From Bacillus sp. AFS059628 (GTDB lineage: Bacteria > Bacillota > Bacilli > Bacillales > Bacillaceae_G), in NCBI RefSeq assembly GCF_002571225.1, contig NZ_NVEC01000047.1, positions 1-44,989 on the forward strand: a stretch of DNA of 44,989 bases, given 5' to 3'. Positions 1 to 8,151 of this stretch are shown here, in pieces; position 1 is the first letter of the stretch; each line of letters begins with the position of its first letter. The translations under genes were made by a program, and so were the position numbers. The notes under the pieces are model-generated. The model was not told where the DNA came from and ran no database searches. It saw only the letters and a program-made list of their open reading frames with translations.

Positions 1-31
1 TTAAGTTGATGGATGTGTGGCGAGACCCCAC

Positions 32-145
32 TTAATCATTTCTTTTTATTATAAAATCCTTCGGATGACCTTTTAACCGATAATACTTCATGTTGAGACG
101 AATAACTACTACAGAGATTACAATAAACCGTATTACATATAACAT
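32..145 (-). CDS. Small basic peptide with one hydrophobic segment, 37 aa
   Basis: A short reading frame runs from ATG at 145 to TAA at 32. A GGAG motif lies 8 nt upstream of the ATG, which is what separates it from random open frames. The peptide starts MLYVIRFIVISVVVIRL, one likely membrane-spanning stretch, and ends in a basic hydrophilic tail rich in Lys and Arg. It follows directly after the decayed nuclease gene (163-800) on the same strand, so it may be the last gene of that operon. I recognise no family. It could be a chance frame. Confidence 0.35.
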   Translation of the reverse strand: MLYVIRFIVISVVVIRLNMKYYRLKGHPKDFIIKRND

Positions 146-162
146 GTCCCTTTCTCCATTTC

Positions 163-800
163 TTATTGTTTAGCGAACTTATTATGTAAATACTTCACAT
201 GTTTCTTTTTAATATCCTTATCATTAATGTTCGCTCGCAGTATTGTTTGATATATATGTTGGACCTCATCATTTGTTAGTTGCACGTCAGTATAGGATTC
301 AATACATTTTGTAGATCGTTATAATATAAGACATGCTTATCTTTAGAAGAAACATTTACCCTTTTCAGACTGCATTTTGGATGAAATGCTGCTATAGAGA
401 TGCTCGGCAGCTGTTGTTCCATCACTCATTCAATTGCTTTTATATGCTTATAGTTTTGTCGAAATGGATTTTGAAAAGAGGATTTCTTTCTAAAAATACC
501 CTGTGTCCACCTTGCCGCTTTCTCACTTCCATAGATCCATCCTTCATAGTTCTTTGTCTCTACAACAAATACACCGGTTTCCGCGATAACAATATGGTCA
601 ATTTGCGTTGTATCAACATACTCCGTATAAACTGTAACATCATGTAACACGCAATAACTTTCAGAATCCAACTTGCTCAATATACGTTTTACTAATTTTT
701 CTCCGGCTTTTCCTTTCCATCTCGGTACATGTTTTTTCACAACAATATTCAACGGAATCAGAACCGCAATGAGAATTAATTCAAATATCAATACTTTCAT
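163..800 (-). pseudogene. NERD-domain nuclease-related protein, inactivated by a stop and a frameshift
   Basis: The first 124 codons give an N-terminal membrane segment (MKVLIFELILIAVLIPLNIV) followed by a NERD domain. Its hallmarks are GKAGEKLVKRIL, TQIDHIVIAETGVFVVETKN and the WTQ...NPFRQN stretch, with the acidic and Lys residues of a nuclease-like core (D in QIDH, E-K in VETKN). Translation stops at TGA 426-428. The same frame continues as VMEQQLPSISIAAFHP, and after a frameshift near 310 another frame carries on (LTNDEVQHIYQTIL) to TAA at 163. The original protein was therefore about 210 aa, and the gene carries two lesions. The start is supported by GGAGG 8 nt upstream. NERD proteins are often plasmid-borne and are thought to process DNA. 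A read-through or a shortened active product cannot be excluded. Confidence 0.75.
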
Positions 801-816
801 AATAGAGTCCTCCTTT

Positions 817-1200
817 TTACACCTTTGCGTTTCTGCGCATTAAACGATATACATGCATTTCTAATCCTAAAATAAAATATGAGATACATAAGCCTTTTAT
901 CACCATCTCTACGAATCCTAATGCTAATGAAACAAGGAGCCCCCCTCGAAACTGAAAAGGTGTGATCACCCTTCTATTTACTGGTTTTTCAATGACGCCA
1001 AAGTTGGCCCAGGTAGGCAAACGTTTTTCCACATTTTTCACGGTACCCATTAATCCGTATTTTAACGATAGAATGAAACATCCGATTAATAAATAAACAA
1101 CAGAAGAAAAATAAATAGATAGGCCTATTACGATGCATGTCAGTAACCAGCCTATTAATATAGAATTTCGCAAAGCAATATATTCTCGATTTCTATTCAA
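817..1200 (-). CDS. Unknown membrane protein, about 127 aa
   Basis: I chose TTG at 1200 as start because AAGGA lies 9 nt upstream of it; a longer form from TTG 1218 would have no visible ribosome binding site. The product has two adjacent hydrophobic helices near the N-terminus (ILIGWLLTCIVIGLSIYF and VVYLLIGCFILSLKYG), a soluble loop, and a third hydrophobic region near the C-terminus (GGLLVSLALGFVEMVIKGL). It is therefore probably an integral membrane protein with three or four segments. It lies 16 nt upstream of the NERD pseudogene on the same strand, so the two form an operon. Small membrane proteins in such positions are common in conjugation regions of Gram-positive plasmids, but I do not recognise a named family. 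Confidence 0.65.
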   Translation of the reverse strand: MNRNREYIALRNSILIGWLLTCIVIGLSIYFSSVVYLLIGCFILSLKYGLMGTVKNVEKRLPTWANFGVIEKPVNRRVITPFQFRGGLLVSLALGFVEMVIKGLCISYFILGLEMHVYRLMRRNAKV

Positions 1201-1249
1201 TACAAACAGTCCTTTCAAAATTAATAAGGTTATTTTTAATTGGTAAATA

Positions 1250-1278
1250 TTTACATTTTTTTATAAGCATGATATGAT
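1250..1278 (+). promoter_or_regulatory. Sigma-A-type promoter for the 1326-2508 gene pair
   Basis: TTTACA (1250-1255) and TATGAT (1273-1278) are separated by exactly 17 nt, each one mismatch from consensus. The predicted start of transcription is about 40 nt before the ATG at 1326. It is divergent from the minus-strand gene at 817-1200. Confidence 0.7.
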
Positions 1279-1325
1279 ACGTCTATATTAATTTAAGAAT
1301 TAGCCTAAAAAGGATTGTGATAGAC

Positions 1326-1910
1326 ATGTTAAAACTTGTAGTAAATAATACCGGAACAGAACCAGAAAGTGATTCAGCCTTTTCAAACTATTTCACCTGC
1401 AAAGACTGTGTATATTATCTTTCAAAATCAGATTCTTGCAGTCTACAATTAGCAACTGATTCAAATAATCCCCTTGTCCCTTATGAGTGTGGCAACTTTG
1501 AGGAAACCTATGAAATCGGAACGGAAGATCCATTAAATTCACACATACATCAGCAACTTCGTGAAGAAAAAGCGCAAATACTAGCTGAAAGCTATCCAGC
1601 ACAACCTGCTATTGATCCAATTCATAAAGACGCAATATGGTATGGAGCAGCAAACTATGGTTGTTGGATTATAAATGATTCGAAGAAACGTTTTGCACTT
1701 GCAGAACAGGTTCCTTTCGGTGATAATAATATGTCATCTGAAAAATACGCATCTCCTTTTCCTTTACATGACCATGGAGCAAAAGAAGGTATCCGGCACT
1801 ATATGTGTTGGTACGTAAATGAAAAAGGAATTGGCGAATACCATCTTCTTATTGGTGGTGTCATCATGAAAATTGCAGAAGGAGTTAAGAAACTTGGATT
1901 CAATTACTAA
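1326..1910 (+). CDS. Unknown soluble protein with an N-terminal four-cysteine cluster, 194 aa
   Basis: Start ATG 1326 has AGGA 11 nt upstream; GTG 1317 is in frame but too close to it. The N-terminal part contains CKDCVYYLSKSDSCSL and, further on, YECGNF. The C-x2-C...C...C arrangement resembles a small metal-binding (zinc-ribbon or Fe-S) knuckle. The C-terminal half holds FPLHDHGAKEGIRHYMCWY, which is rich in His and Cys, then a hydrophobic stretch EYHLLIGGVIMKIAEGV. No signal peptide is visible. It is read from its own promoter, opposite to all neighbours, and overlaps the next gene by 17 nt, so the two are translationally coupled. I do not recognise the family; a toxin plus membrane-immunity pair is only one of several possibilities. 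Confidence 0.7.
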   Translation: MLKLVVNNTGTEPESDSAFSNYFTCKDCVYYLSKSDSCSLQLATDSNNPLVPYECGNFEETYEIGTEDPLNSHIHQQLREEKAQILAESYPAQPAIDPIHKDAIWYGAANYGCWIINDSKKRFALAEQVPFGDNNMSSEKYASPFPLHDHGAKEGIRHYMCWYVNEKGIGEYHLLIGGVIMKIAEGVKKLGFNY

Positions 1911-2508
1911 TCGTATCTACAAGAAAAGAATGTTAGAACATACCATACTATTTAGTTTGGTACAGCTGGTACCACTGATCGTATCTACCGGTATCATATA
2001 TATATTGTTAGAACTTACTGATACAGAGTGGAAAACCTGGCTTAGTTATGAAGGAATCTTTGCAATTATTTTTCTTCTAACGAGGTTCCAGGTGTTTCAG
2101 AATAAGAAAAGTATTATTTCCTTAAATCAACACGAAAAATGGTTTTCAAAGTTAAATATTTTCTTGGTCTCTATATTTCTAGTATTATTTGCATCCATAC
2201 CAACTCTATTAAAAATTGCTTTCATTCTACAAATGACTGTTATTCTATTTCTACTAGAGTACCTTTGTTTGTATATTAATCGTTTACCGATACATAATTT
2301 ATATAGAGTAAAAGAGATCATTTGTGATAAAAAGCAACTCAAAATTGAACGAATTATTCCAAACAATGAGGAACACGGTACTCATACAATTAAAACAAAG
2401 GATGAGCAATACTTTTTATATACCGCTGTGTATTTGAGCGGCATACTATCTCCAATTTCAGAAGAAGTATTTGAAGAATATGAAAGAAAGAACCTAATGG
2501 GTAGATAA
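1894..2508 (+). CDS. Unknown membrane protein with cytosolic C-terminal domain, 204 aa
   Basis: TTG at 1894 is the likely start, with GGAG 9 nt upstream inside the end of the preceding gene. The N-terminal two thirds contain four or five hydrophobic segments (HTILFSLVQLVPLIVSTGII, GIFAIIFLLTRF, LNIFLVSIFLVLFASIPTLL, AFILQMTVILFLLEYLCLY). The rest is a soluble, charged domain of about 70 residues ending in EEVFEEYERKNLMGR. The overlap with the 1326-1910 gene argues for a joint function. A bidirectional terminator follows immediately, so the pair is a complete two-gene transcription unit. I know of no named family. Confidence 0.7.
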   Translation: MDSITNRIYKKRMLEHTILFSLVQLVPLIVSTGIIYILLELTDTEWKTWLSYEGIFAIIFLLTRFQVFQNKKSIISLNQHEKWFSKLNIFLVSIFLVLFASIPTLLKIAFILQMTVILFLLEYLCLYINRLPIHNLYRVKEIICDKKQLKIERIIPNNEEHGTHTIKTKDEQYFLYTAVYLSGILSPISEEVFEEYERKNLMGR

Positions 2509-2545
2509 AAGGTACTGAATGTAGATTCAGTACCTTTTCTTTCTT
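2507..2545. terminator. Bidirectional intrinsic terminator
   Basis: A perfect 14-bp stem (2507-2520 with 2525-2538), loop GTAG, is flanked by T-rich runs on both strands. It lies between the convergent genes ending at 2508 and 2559 and serves both. Confidence 0.9.
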
Positions 2546-2558
2546 TATATATAGTTCT

Positions 2559-3197
2559 TTACATATTAGCAAATAGCCATGGAGCGAGTACGGCTAACAT
2601 ACACAACAAACAAGATCCCGTTATGACACGATTGGCCCAACGGTAATATTCCGGCTGTTTCGTACTCTCATGAATTCTTCTTAAACGAATACCTGCGATT
2701 AACATAAAGGGTGTGAAAATAAGTGCTGTTGCTTTAAACAGGTCTAAAAAATCCGTAAAGATGTTCATAAACGAAAATACATCGGAACTAAACAAGAAGT
2801 ATACACTTAGTCTCATCGACATCATGCTGATAAATGAGAAAATCATACTTCCGGTTGCCCACTTCATCCATTGACCATTCTTTGTAATTAATGCCATAAC
2901 CATGACAATAACTCCTAATACGAATGAAATAGAAAAGATATTGACTCCTACTTTAAAAGCCGGCGCATACAATCCTTCAATCTTTTGAATGATTGATGAT
3001 CCAAATGAATCATCTTTCTCTGTTGTTTTCGTTCGATTGTTTAGTCCATCTTTAAATGATGACGAAACATCATTTCCTTTTAACTCATTAAAATCTACTT
3101 TTACAGAAGCTTGAGCTGCTTGTAAGGGTACAAGTAATAAAATCATCAAAACAAGCGTGCATAAGACTCCTATCATTCCTTTTTCTCGTTTCATCAC
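2559..3197 (-). CDS. Exported multi-pass membrane protein, possibly a conjugation channel component, 212 aa
   Basis: An N-terminal signal sequence is clear (MIGVLCTLVLMILLLVPLQ ending AAQASV, a good signal peptidase I site). A polar stretch of about 50 residues follows, then four hydrophobic helices (VGVNIFSISFVLGVIVMVMA, WATGSMIFSFISMMSMRL, LFKATALIFTPFMLIAGIRL, VITGSCLLCMLAVLAPWLF). This layout, a cleaved leader, an extracytoplasmic segment and several membrane helices, resembles membrane proteins of type IV secretion or conjugation modules on Gram-positive plasmids. No signature residue proves it. Its start overlaps the stop of the upstream gene (ATGA), so it is coupled to the 209-aa protein. 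Confidence 0.7.
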   Translation of the reverse strand: MMKREKGMIGVLCTLVLMILLLVPLQAAQASVKVDFNELKGNDVSSSFKDGLNNRTKTTEKDDSFGSSIIQKIEGLYAPAFKVGVNIFSISFVLGVIVMVMALITKNGQWMKWATGSMIFSFISMMSMRLSVYFLFSSDVFSFMNIFTDFLDLFKATALIFTPFMLIAGIRLRRIHESTKQPEYYRWANRVITGSCLLCMLAVLAPWLFANM

Positions 3198-3823
3198 ACA
3201 TCACCTGCTAATTTTGGTTTGATGCGCTTTAATTTGATTTCATTTCCTTCTGCAGCATAATAAAGATCTGCTGCATAATAGATATTTGCTTTTGTATATG
3301 CCCCCATAATTGCATTTGCAATTTCTTCTTTTTCTACTGCCACATATGTTTCATTTTCATTGTAAAACTCAATTTCAATTCGATTAATATTATTATTTAA
3401 TACTGTAATATGTAGTTCTTTTAAGCTATCTAAGCGATTCCCTAATCCACATACCAACTTAAATACTTTATTTGCAATTGTTGGTGGTTTTACATACGTC
3501 GTATTAAAATGAATCGTTTCATCATCTATCACACCATCTTCCTCGACTTCACACGTCATAATAAAAGAATGATTTTGTTTTTCAATTTCTTGTTGACTCA
3601 ACTTGCGATCAATGACATACTTCACGCTTGTTGACAGATTTTCTATATATTCATCCAGTTCGGTATTTGAAATTTTAACCTCTGAGAATTCCGGAAAAAT
3701 CATGTAAGCGTGTATATTAGAACTACTTTTACTTACACGTAATACCTGGACTTGTTTCTTTTCATAGCGCACCGTTTGTTCTAATTTTTCTACTACATTG
3801 TTACTTATGGAATTAATATTCAT
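3194..3823 (-). CDS. Unknown soluble protein, 209 aa
   Basis: This is an acidic cytosolic protein with no membrane segment or signal. ATG 3823 is preceded by AAAGGTG. The sequence is rich in Asn, Glu and Ile with no cysteine cluster or nucleotide-binding motif, so no reaction can be proposed. It is the first gene of a two-gene unit, its stop overlapping the start of the membrane protein at 2559-3197. That coupling suggests a cytosolic partner of the membrane protein. Confidence 0.65.
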   Translation of the reverse strand: MNINSISNNVVEKLEQTVRYEKKQVQVLRVSKSSSNIHAYMIFPEFSEVKISNTELDEYIENLSTSVKYVIDRKLSQQEIEKQNHSFIMTCEVEEDGVIDDETIHFNTTYVKPPTIANKVFKLVCGLGNRLDSLKELHITVLNNNINRIEIEFYNENETYVAVEKEEIANAIMGAYTKANIYYAADLYYAAEGNEIKLKRIKPKLAGDV

Positions 3824-4159
3824 TTACATTCACCTTTCAAAATTGTTATTTTTTCAACTCAAAAATATTTTTTACTTCATATAATCCTCATGTTTGGATT
3901 TAATCTATTTTAAGCATTGTAATATTACGAAGAGTTCTCAATTCTCCTGTTTTAAGACTGTTAATCACTTGAATCTCAAAACATTTCCATATTACAATGA
4001 CGTACAATGTCTCATTATAGTCGAATATCCTTATATAGTGAATCATTCTGTCCCACTCATTTGTACAAAAATAAAAAAATGTTTTATTCCTGTACAAATG
4101 AGTGGGAAAATGCTGTATTTCATGCTATTTAACTAAGAAAATACAACTAGGAAATAAAA
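3824..4159. other. Intergenic stretch with a perfect 16-bp inverted repeat
   Basis: No supported gene is here; short open frames on both strands lack ribosome binding sites. The notable structure is the inverted repeat at 4052-4106, listed separately. The rest is AT-rich. Confidence 0.6.
4052..4106. repeat. Perfect inverted repeat with 16-bp arms
   Basis: CCCACTCATTTGTACA at 4052-4067 recurs as its exact complement at 4091-4106, around a 23-nt AT-only-like spacer. There is no T-run after either arm, so it is not a typical terminator. It could be a protein-binding site, a cruciform, or the collapsed ends of a small mobile element. Confidence 0.8.
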
Positions 4160-4178
4160 TTATATATTCCCTAGTTGT
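4137..4178 (-). terminator. Intrinsic terminator overlapping the end of the 237-aa gene
   Basis: ACAACTAGG (4143-4151) pairs with CCTAGTTGT (4170-4178). The last codons of the upstream gene lie inside the 5' arm. On the minus strand the stem is followed by ATTTTC. Confidence 0.65.
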
Positions 4179-4873
4179 CTATTACTCCATTCAACTAGTG
4201 TATAAGAATAAGGTGAATCGACCTCTAATTCCATATACAGTAATTGATTTTTCGGTAATATCTCTCCCTCTGTATGGATCCAATAACGCTTCTTATTAGA
4301 CATATTTATGACACGTGTCAATCCTTTTTCTTGTTCTATTACTTTTGCAGTACACTTTACAAAATCCATATCATCTACCTCTGAAACTACTTGTTGAAGA
4401 GTGACGATATGCTCTGTTTCTTGTGGGATCGGCAACTGTCCTAGTTCCAGAAATGTCTCCTCATATTCTAACAATTCCTCTGGTATATCCTCATCGTTAG
4501 GAAAAGGAATATCATATACTGCTTCAGAAGCAGGAGTATGGTGAAAAACTTCAACATACTCCACTTCCTTTGCAACGTCCTTGTCCTGTTCTAACGTATT
4601 TTCTTCTTCACCTACATTTATTTGAATCGATGCAGCAACTAGATCATATATATTTGCTACATCTTTTTCTAAGGTAATTTCTTTCGTTGGAACAGTAACA
4701 CGTTCTTGTTCCCTGCCAATAGGCCTATTTTCTCTTGGACACCAATAAACGGGTCGTTCCAACGGTTCTGGTCCTTTTGCTTTATTTTTCTCTTCTATCA
4801 ACATATTTCTTTTTGTTTTGTAAACTACAAAACATATATAGCAAATTAATGCGATAAGAAGCATCTTAAACAT
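4160..4873 (-). CDS. Acidic membrane-anchored protein, 237 aa
   Basis: One N-terminal transmembrane helix (MLLIALICYICFVVYKTK) is followed by a basic stop-transfer segment and a long acidic, presumably cytosolic domain. This has many Glu/Asp runs (ILEYEETFLELGQLPIP-like, VSEVDDMDFVKC). Its C-terminal 60 residues look like a small beta-rich domain (GLTRVINMSNKKRYWIHTEG). It starts 17 nt after the helicase stop and has a good ribosome binding site (GAGGGGAAA), so it is probably co-transcribed with the helicase. The function is unknown; a membrane tether in a plasmid-transfer or DNA-processing complex is a guess from context. Confidence 0.65.
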   Translation of the reverse strand: MFKMLLIALICYICFVVYKTKRNMLIEEKNKAKGPEPLERPVYWCPRENRPIGREQERVTVPTKEITLEKDVANIYDLVAASIQINVGEEENTLEQDKDVAKEVEYVEVFHHTPASEAVYDIPFPNDEDIPEELLEYEETFLELGQLPIPQETEHIVTLQQVVSEVDDMDFVKCTAKVIEQEKGLTRVINMSNKKRYWIHTEGEILPKNQLLYMELEVDSPYSYTLVEWSNRQLGNI

Positions 4874-4889
4874 GATTTTCCCCTCTCAT

Positions 4890-5620
4890 TTAACCAAATA
4901 AATCAAACTCAAATTGTCCTTCAATTACTTTATTTTTTTGTTTCCCTTTCCCTTTCTTTTGAGAAGTATCTACTTCCACAATCAATTCATCCCACAGTGT
5001 AATATCTTGTTTTTGTACAAGCATACGCTTATCTGTATTCAGTGTTGTTAAAGTTCGAATCACATCTTCTATTTCTCCATCTATTTCAAGTACATTCTGT
5101 TTCATTCGAACACCAGGTACTTGCTCTTTGTTAATACATTCAACAGCTTTTTGTATAAATTTAGCCTCTTTCATAAATGCTACGTCCATTGTTTTTGGCA
5201 ATTTTTCCACCCAATTCGTCAATTGAATTTCAATTGGTTCAAATACAGGCTTTATTACATTACCAAGATTTTCAAGAACGCGTTTGGATTCATCAGATGC
5301 TGCTTTTGTCCATTCCTCTGTTGAACCTTTTAATTGATTTCCACTCTTAATGTTTTGAATTAATAGAGTCTGTAGATCTCCTGTATCACCAAGCATTGCA
5401 TTCAGTCCATCGCTTGTTGCATCACCATTCATTGCTTCAGCAGCTTTATTCTTCTGAGCAATTAACTGTGCCATCTGAGCTTGGAATGTTTCTTTGTAGC
5501 CCAGATAGAAGGTTCTACATTGCTTAGTTTGTCCAATACGCCAGTGTCTTCTTGCAGCTTGGTTTAACGTAAATAAGCTAAATGATAGTTGGTAGAAAAT
5601 TATTGTTGGCGTGGCCAGCA
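4890..5620 (-). CDS. SNF2-type helicase, exon 2 (C-terminal part)
   Basis: This is the 3' exon of the gene interrupted by the group II intron at 5621-8151. The codon split by the intron becomes Leu, and the exon then reads LATPTIIFYQLSFSLFTLNQ, followed by AARRHWRIGQTKQCRTFY. This is SNF2-family motif V joined to motif VI with its arginine finger region. The remaining 190 residues are a helical tail, rich in Lys and Glu, ending in EGQFEFDLFG. The spliced protein would have 1098 aa (2566 + 731 nt, an exact multiple of three). An internal ATG at 5474 gives an open frame, but it is unlikely to be a real start because motif VI lies upstream of it. Confidence 0.85.
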
Positions 5621-8151
5621 GTCGGGTAAGTCAGAGGTGTTACCAACTCTTTCTCCCCTAAGAACCGTACTTGTACCTTTTAGCACATACGGCTCAAGCC
5701 TCCCTTTATCCTTAACAATCTAGTATTTAAACTTTTTATATGTGTTCAACATTGTTCTAACTGCTTTTCTGCTGTTGATAGGTATCTTTTGAGATTTTAA
5801 ATAAGCATGTACTTTAGGTAGCTGTTTTCCGTTCCCGTACCATTCTAAAAGGGCATGGTGCTGTTTATGACAACTACAATGAAGTAATTCAAGATTATCG
5901 TACTCATCTTTTCCACCTATAACTTTAGGAACAATGTGATTACTTTCAAGTGGTTCATCTCCAACTAATGAGTTGTTACAAACTCTGCATTTATATTTAG
6001 TTTTTTTCGCTAATTTTCTCTTGGAATTTGTATTGAACCTATTGAATATCTTTTCATCCCTTTTTGCGAAGTATTTTTTAAGATTAGCGTCATCTGGACT
6101 ATTCTTATACTTAATCAGTACATGTCTTACAATTGGTATCCATCTCATACGAATCAATTGATTTTTGTGATTATCAGGGTCCGTTAGTAACCATTTATCT
6201 TGGCTAACACCTGTATGGTCTGGATGGAAATATTTCTTATTTATCCATCTAGCGCCTTTCCGGTGATGTTTATATTTAAGATGGTGCATTACCTTCTTAT
6301 GAATATAGCTGTCAATATTGCCATAAATTACTTTTGCTACAACAGGTGACCAGTAATTTGCTATACCTGTTATAACTGGATTTAGTTTTCTGATTAATTG
6401 TCCAATTGAACGTCCTCTATGAGATTTAAATATTTCGCTTATCTTTTCTTTAGCTTTTTTGACACTTTGGTTGGATGGTTTAATGAAGAGTTGTGACCCT
6501 TCTTTAGTAGGATATTGTCTAAAATTAAAGCCTAAGAAATCAAAACCATCAGTAATGTGTACTACTCTGGTTTTTTCCTCTGCCAATTTTAACCCTCTTT
6601 TATCAAGATAAGGTTGAAGTTTAGCATACATACTTTCAGCTTCTTCTTTAGAATTACACGTTATAACAAAGTCATCTGCATATCTTACTATCCCAATTGA
6701 ATCGGGATATAACATAGCTCCATCCCTTTTTGGGAAATGGTATCTTACTCCTAATTCCTTTTCCATTCCATGTAAAGCGATATTAGCTAATAAAGGTGAA
6801 ATAATTCCCCCTTGTGGAGTACCAGTTTCTGTTTTGTAGAAGGTTTTATTATCTATACATCCTGCGTTTAACCATTGGTTAATTGCATTACTATAAGGAA
6901 AACCTTCTATACAGGACAAAATATGCTCATGATTCAGATTATCAAAACAACCTTGAAAATCACCTTCGAATATCCATGCTCTATTAGTTCCTCTACTTAA
7001 TTTAAGGAAAAGGTTTGCCATAGCGTCATGAGCACTTCGTTTGGGTCTAAATCCATAAGACATAGACTCAAAGCGACATTCCCATTGAGGTTCTAGTGCA
7101 TTTTTAACCATATTTTGAAATATCCTATCTTTGATAACTGGAATCCCTAAAGGTCTTTTCTTTCCATTCTTCTTAGGAATATAAGCTCTTTTCACTGGAA
7201 ATGCCTTAATGTTTCTAACACTATACCCTTTTAATAAGTGGAACAATTTAACTCTATCCTCTGGTGTGTTAGTAGTAATCCCATCAATTCCAGCAGTACG
7301 TTTTCCTTGATTGATTTGCGTTACTCTCTTAATACTTAATAACAGGTTCGCCTTACTTCTCAACATTAGACGTTGAAGTTTTCTCACCTTACGTTTATTA
7401 CCGAATTGTTCGGCACGATAGATTCGTTGTCGAAGTTTCTTCACATAGTTTTCAATTTCCTTCCATTGTATGGAGTTCCATTGAGTTACCTGTGGAGAAA
7501 CAGCCGACTTCATATTGACAGTATTCATAACATGTTCCTCCTTTATAAGATTCCTCTTTCCGCTTTCTTTCGTGTTGAAGACCAGTTGGAATTCAGCACT
7601 TTTTCAAGTTATGTCAAAAGACACTATCCGCTCAGTTATGATTTCCTGCTATCTTTCGATATAGCGGCATTCGCTTTCTCCAACCTCCTATACCCTCTGA
7701 AGAATTAGTCGCACCTTACGGTTTGATTACCTTATTCATAGTGTTCTCGGCTAAAACGATTCACACGATTTATGAGGACTTCATAGGGCTTAACAAGTTC
7801 CACTAATAATAGATTCGTTTAAGGTAAGTGTCCTTCTTTACTCCGGCAGATCTATGGGTCATTATACGACTCTTTGACCGTCGAGCCTTTCCTATCTGCA
7901 TCTACGAGCTTGTTCAATCACAGTACACTCGTTGTAGGTGACGAAGATTACAAAGATTCAGCATTACGCTTACACATTCTTAAACTTTCCCTAGCCCCTT
8001 CAAACGTCTGTGTAACGTTATCCGTTGGACACTTAACTCTCATGCAACCCAACAATCCGATTACTCAGATAGCAGCTTCGAGCGGGAACACCTTTCATGA
8101 CTAAGGTGACTTCATAATGAAGCACTATTTATTAGCGACTTCTTGTCGCAC
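5621..8151 (-). mobile_element. Group II intron, complete, 2531 nt
   Basis: The 5' end is GTGCGACAAG at 8151, the canonical GUGYG. The 3' end is ...TTACCCGAC at 5621, a canonical AY. Domain V is a 34-nt hairpin at 5662-5695 beginning GAGCCGTATG (with the AGC catalytic triad) and ending TACGGTTC. Domain VI follows, with a candidate branch-point A seven nt from the 3' end. An intact intron-encoded protein sits in domain IV (5720-7528), and 7529-8151 is the structured RNA of domains I-III. Removing the element restores the frame ...VGLD-L-LATPTII... of the host helicase exactly, which fixes both boundaries. The intron is in the same orientation as its host gene, as required for splicing. All parts look functional. 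Confidence 0.93.
5720..7528 (-). CDS. ltrA: Group II intron reverse transcriptase/maturase with HNH endonuclease, 602 aa
   Basis: Splices its own intron RNA and copies it into DNA during retrohoming. RT motifs appear in order: YIPKKNGKKRPLGIPVIKDR, FEGDFQGCFDNL, GTPQGGIISPLLANIALHG, the catalytic VRYADDFVITC, and DFLGFNF. A maturase (domain X) region follows with GRSIGQLIRKLNPVITGIAN. The C-terminus is an HNH nuclease: CRVCNNSL, then ESNHIVPKVIGGKDEYDNLE and LHCSCHKQHH, with two CxxC-type pairs for zinc and the HIVP and HH catalytic histidines. The protein has the full length of the family and no lesion. ATG 7528 has AAAGGAGGAAC upstream. HNH-bearing intron proteins usually cut the bottom strand to prime reverse transcription. 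Confidence 0.95.
   Translation of the reverse strand: MNTVNMKSAVSPQVTQWNSIQWKEIENYVKKLRQRIYRAEQFGNKRKVRKLQRLMLRSKANLLLSIKRVTQINQGKRTAGIDGITTNTPEDRVKLFHLLKGYSVRNIKAFPVKRAYIPKKNGKKRPLGIPVIKDRIFQNMVKNALEPQWECRFESMSYGFRPKRSAHDAMANLFLKLSRGTNRAWIFEGDFQGCFDNLNHEHILSCIEGFPYSNAINQWLNAGCIDNKTFYKTETGTPQGGIISPLLANIALHGMEKELGVRYHFPKRDGAMLYPDSIGIVRYADDFVITCNSKEEAESMYAKLQPYLDKRGLKLAEEKTRVVHITDGFDFLGFNFRQYPTKEGSQLFIKPSNQSVKKAKEKISEIFKSHRGRSIGQLIRKLNPVITGIANYWSPVVAKVIYGNIDSYIHKKVMHHLKYKHHRKGARWINKKYFHPDHTGVSQDKWLLTDPDNHKNQLIRMRWIPIVRHVLIKYKNSPDDANLKKYFAKRDEKIFNRFNTNSKRKLAKKTKYKCRVCNNSLVGDEPLESNHIVPKVIGGKDEYDNLELLHCSCHKQHHALLEWYGNGKQLPKVHAYLKSQKIPINSRKAVRTMLNTYKKFKY

Noticed and set aside
4052-4106. bcr-type B. 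cereus repeat
   Set aside because: I could not match the sequence to a bcr consensus from memory, so it is reported only as an inverted repeat.
7801-8030. EBS1/EBS2 pairing of the intron with exon 1 (GTTGGAC at 8024-8030, TTAAGGTA at 7819-7826)
   Set aside because: Both are complementary-type matches to exon 1, but their order and distance do not fit the usual EBS2-before-EBS1 layout, so I do not claim them.
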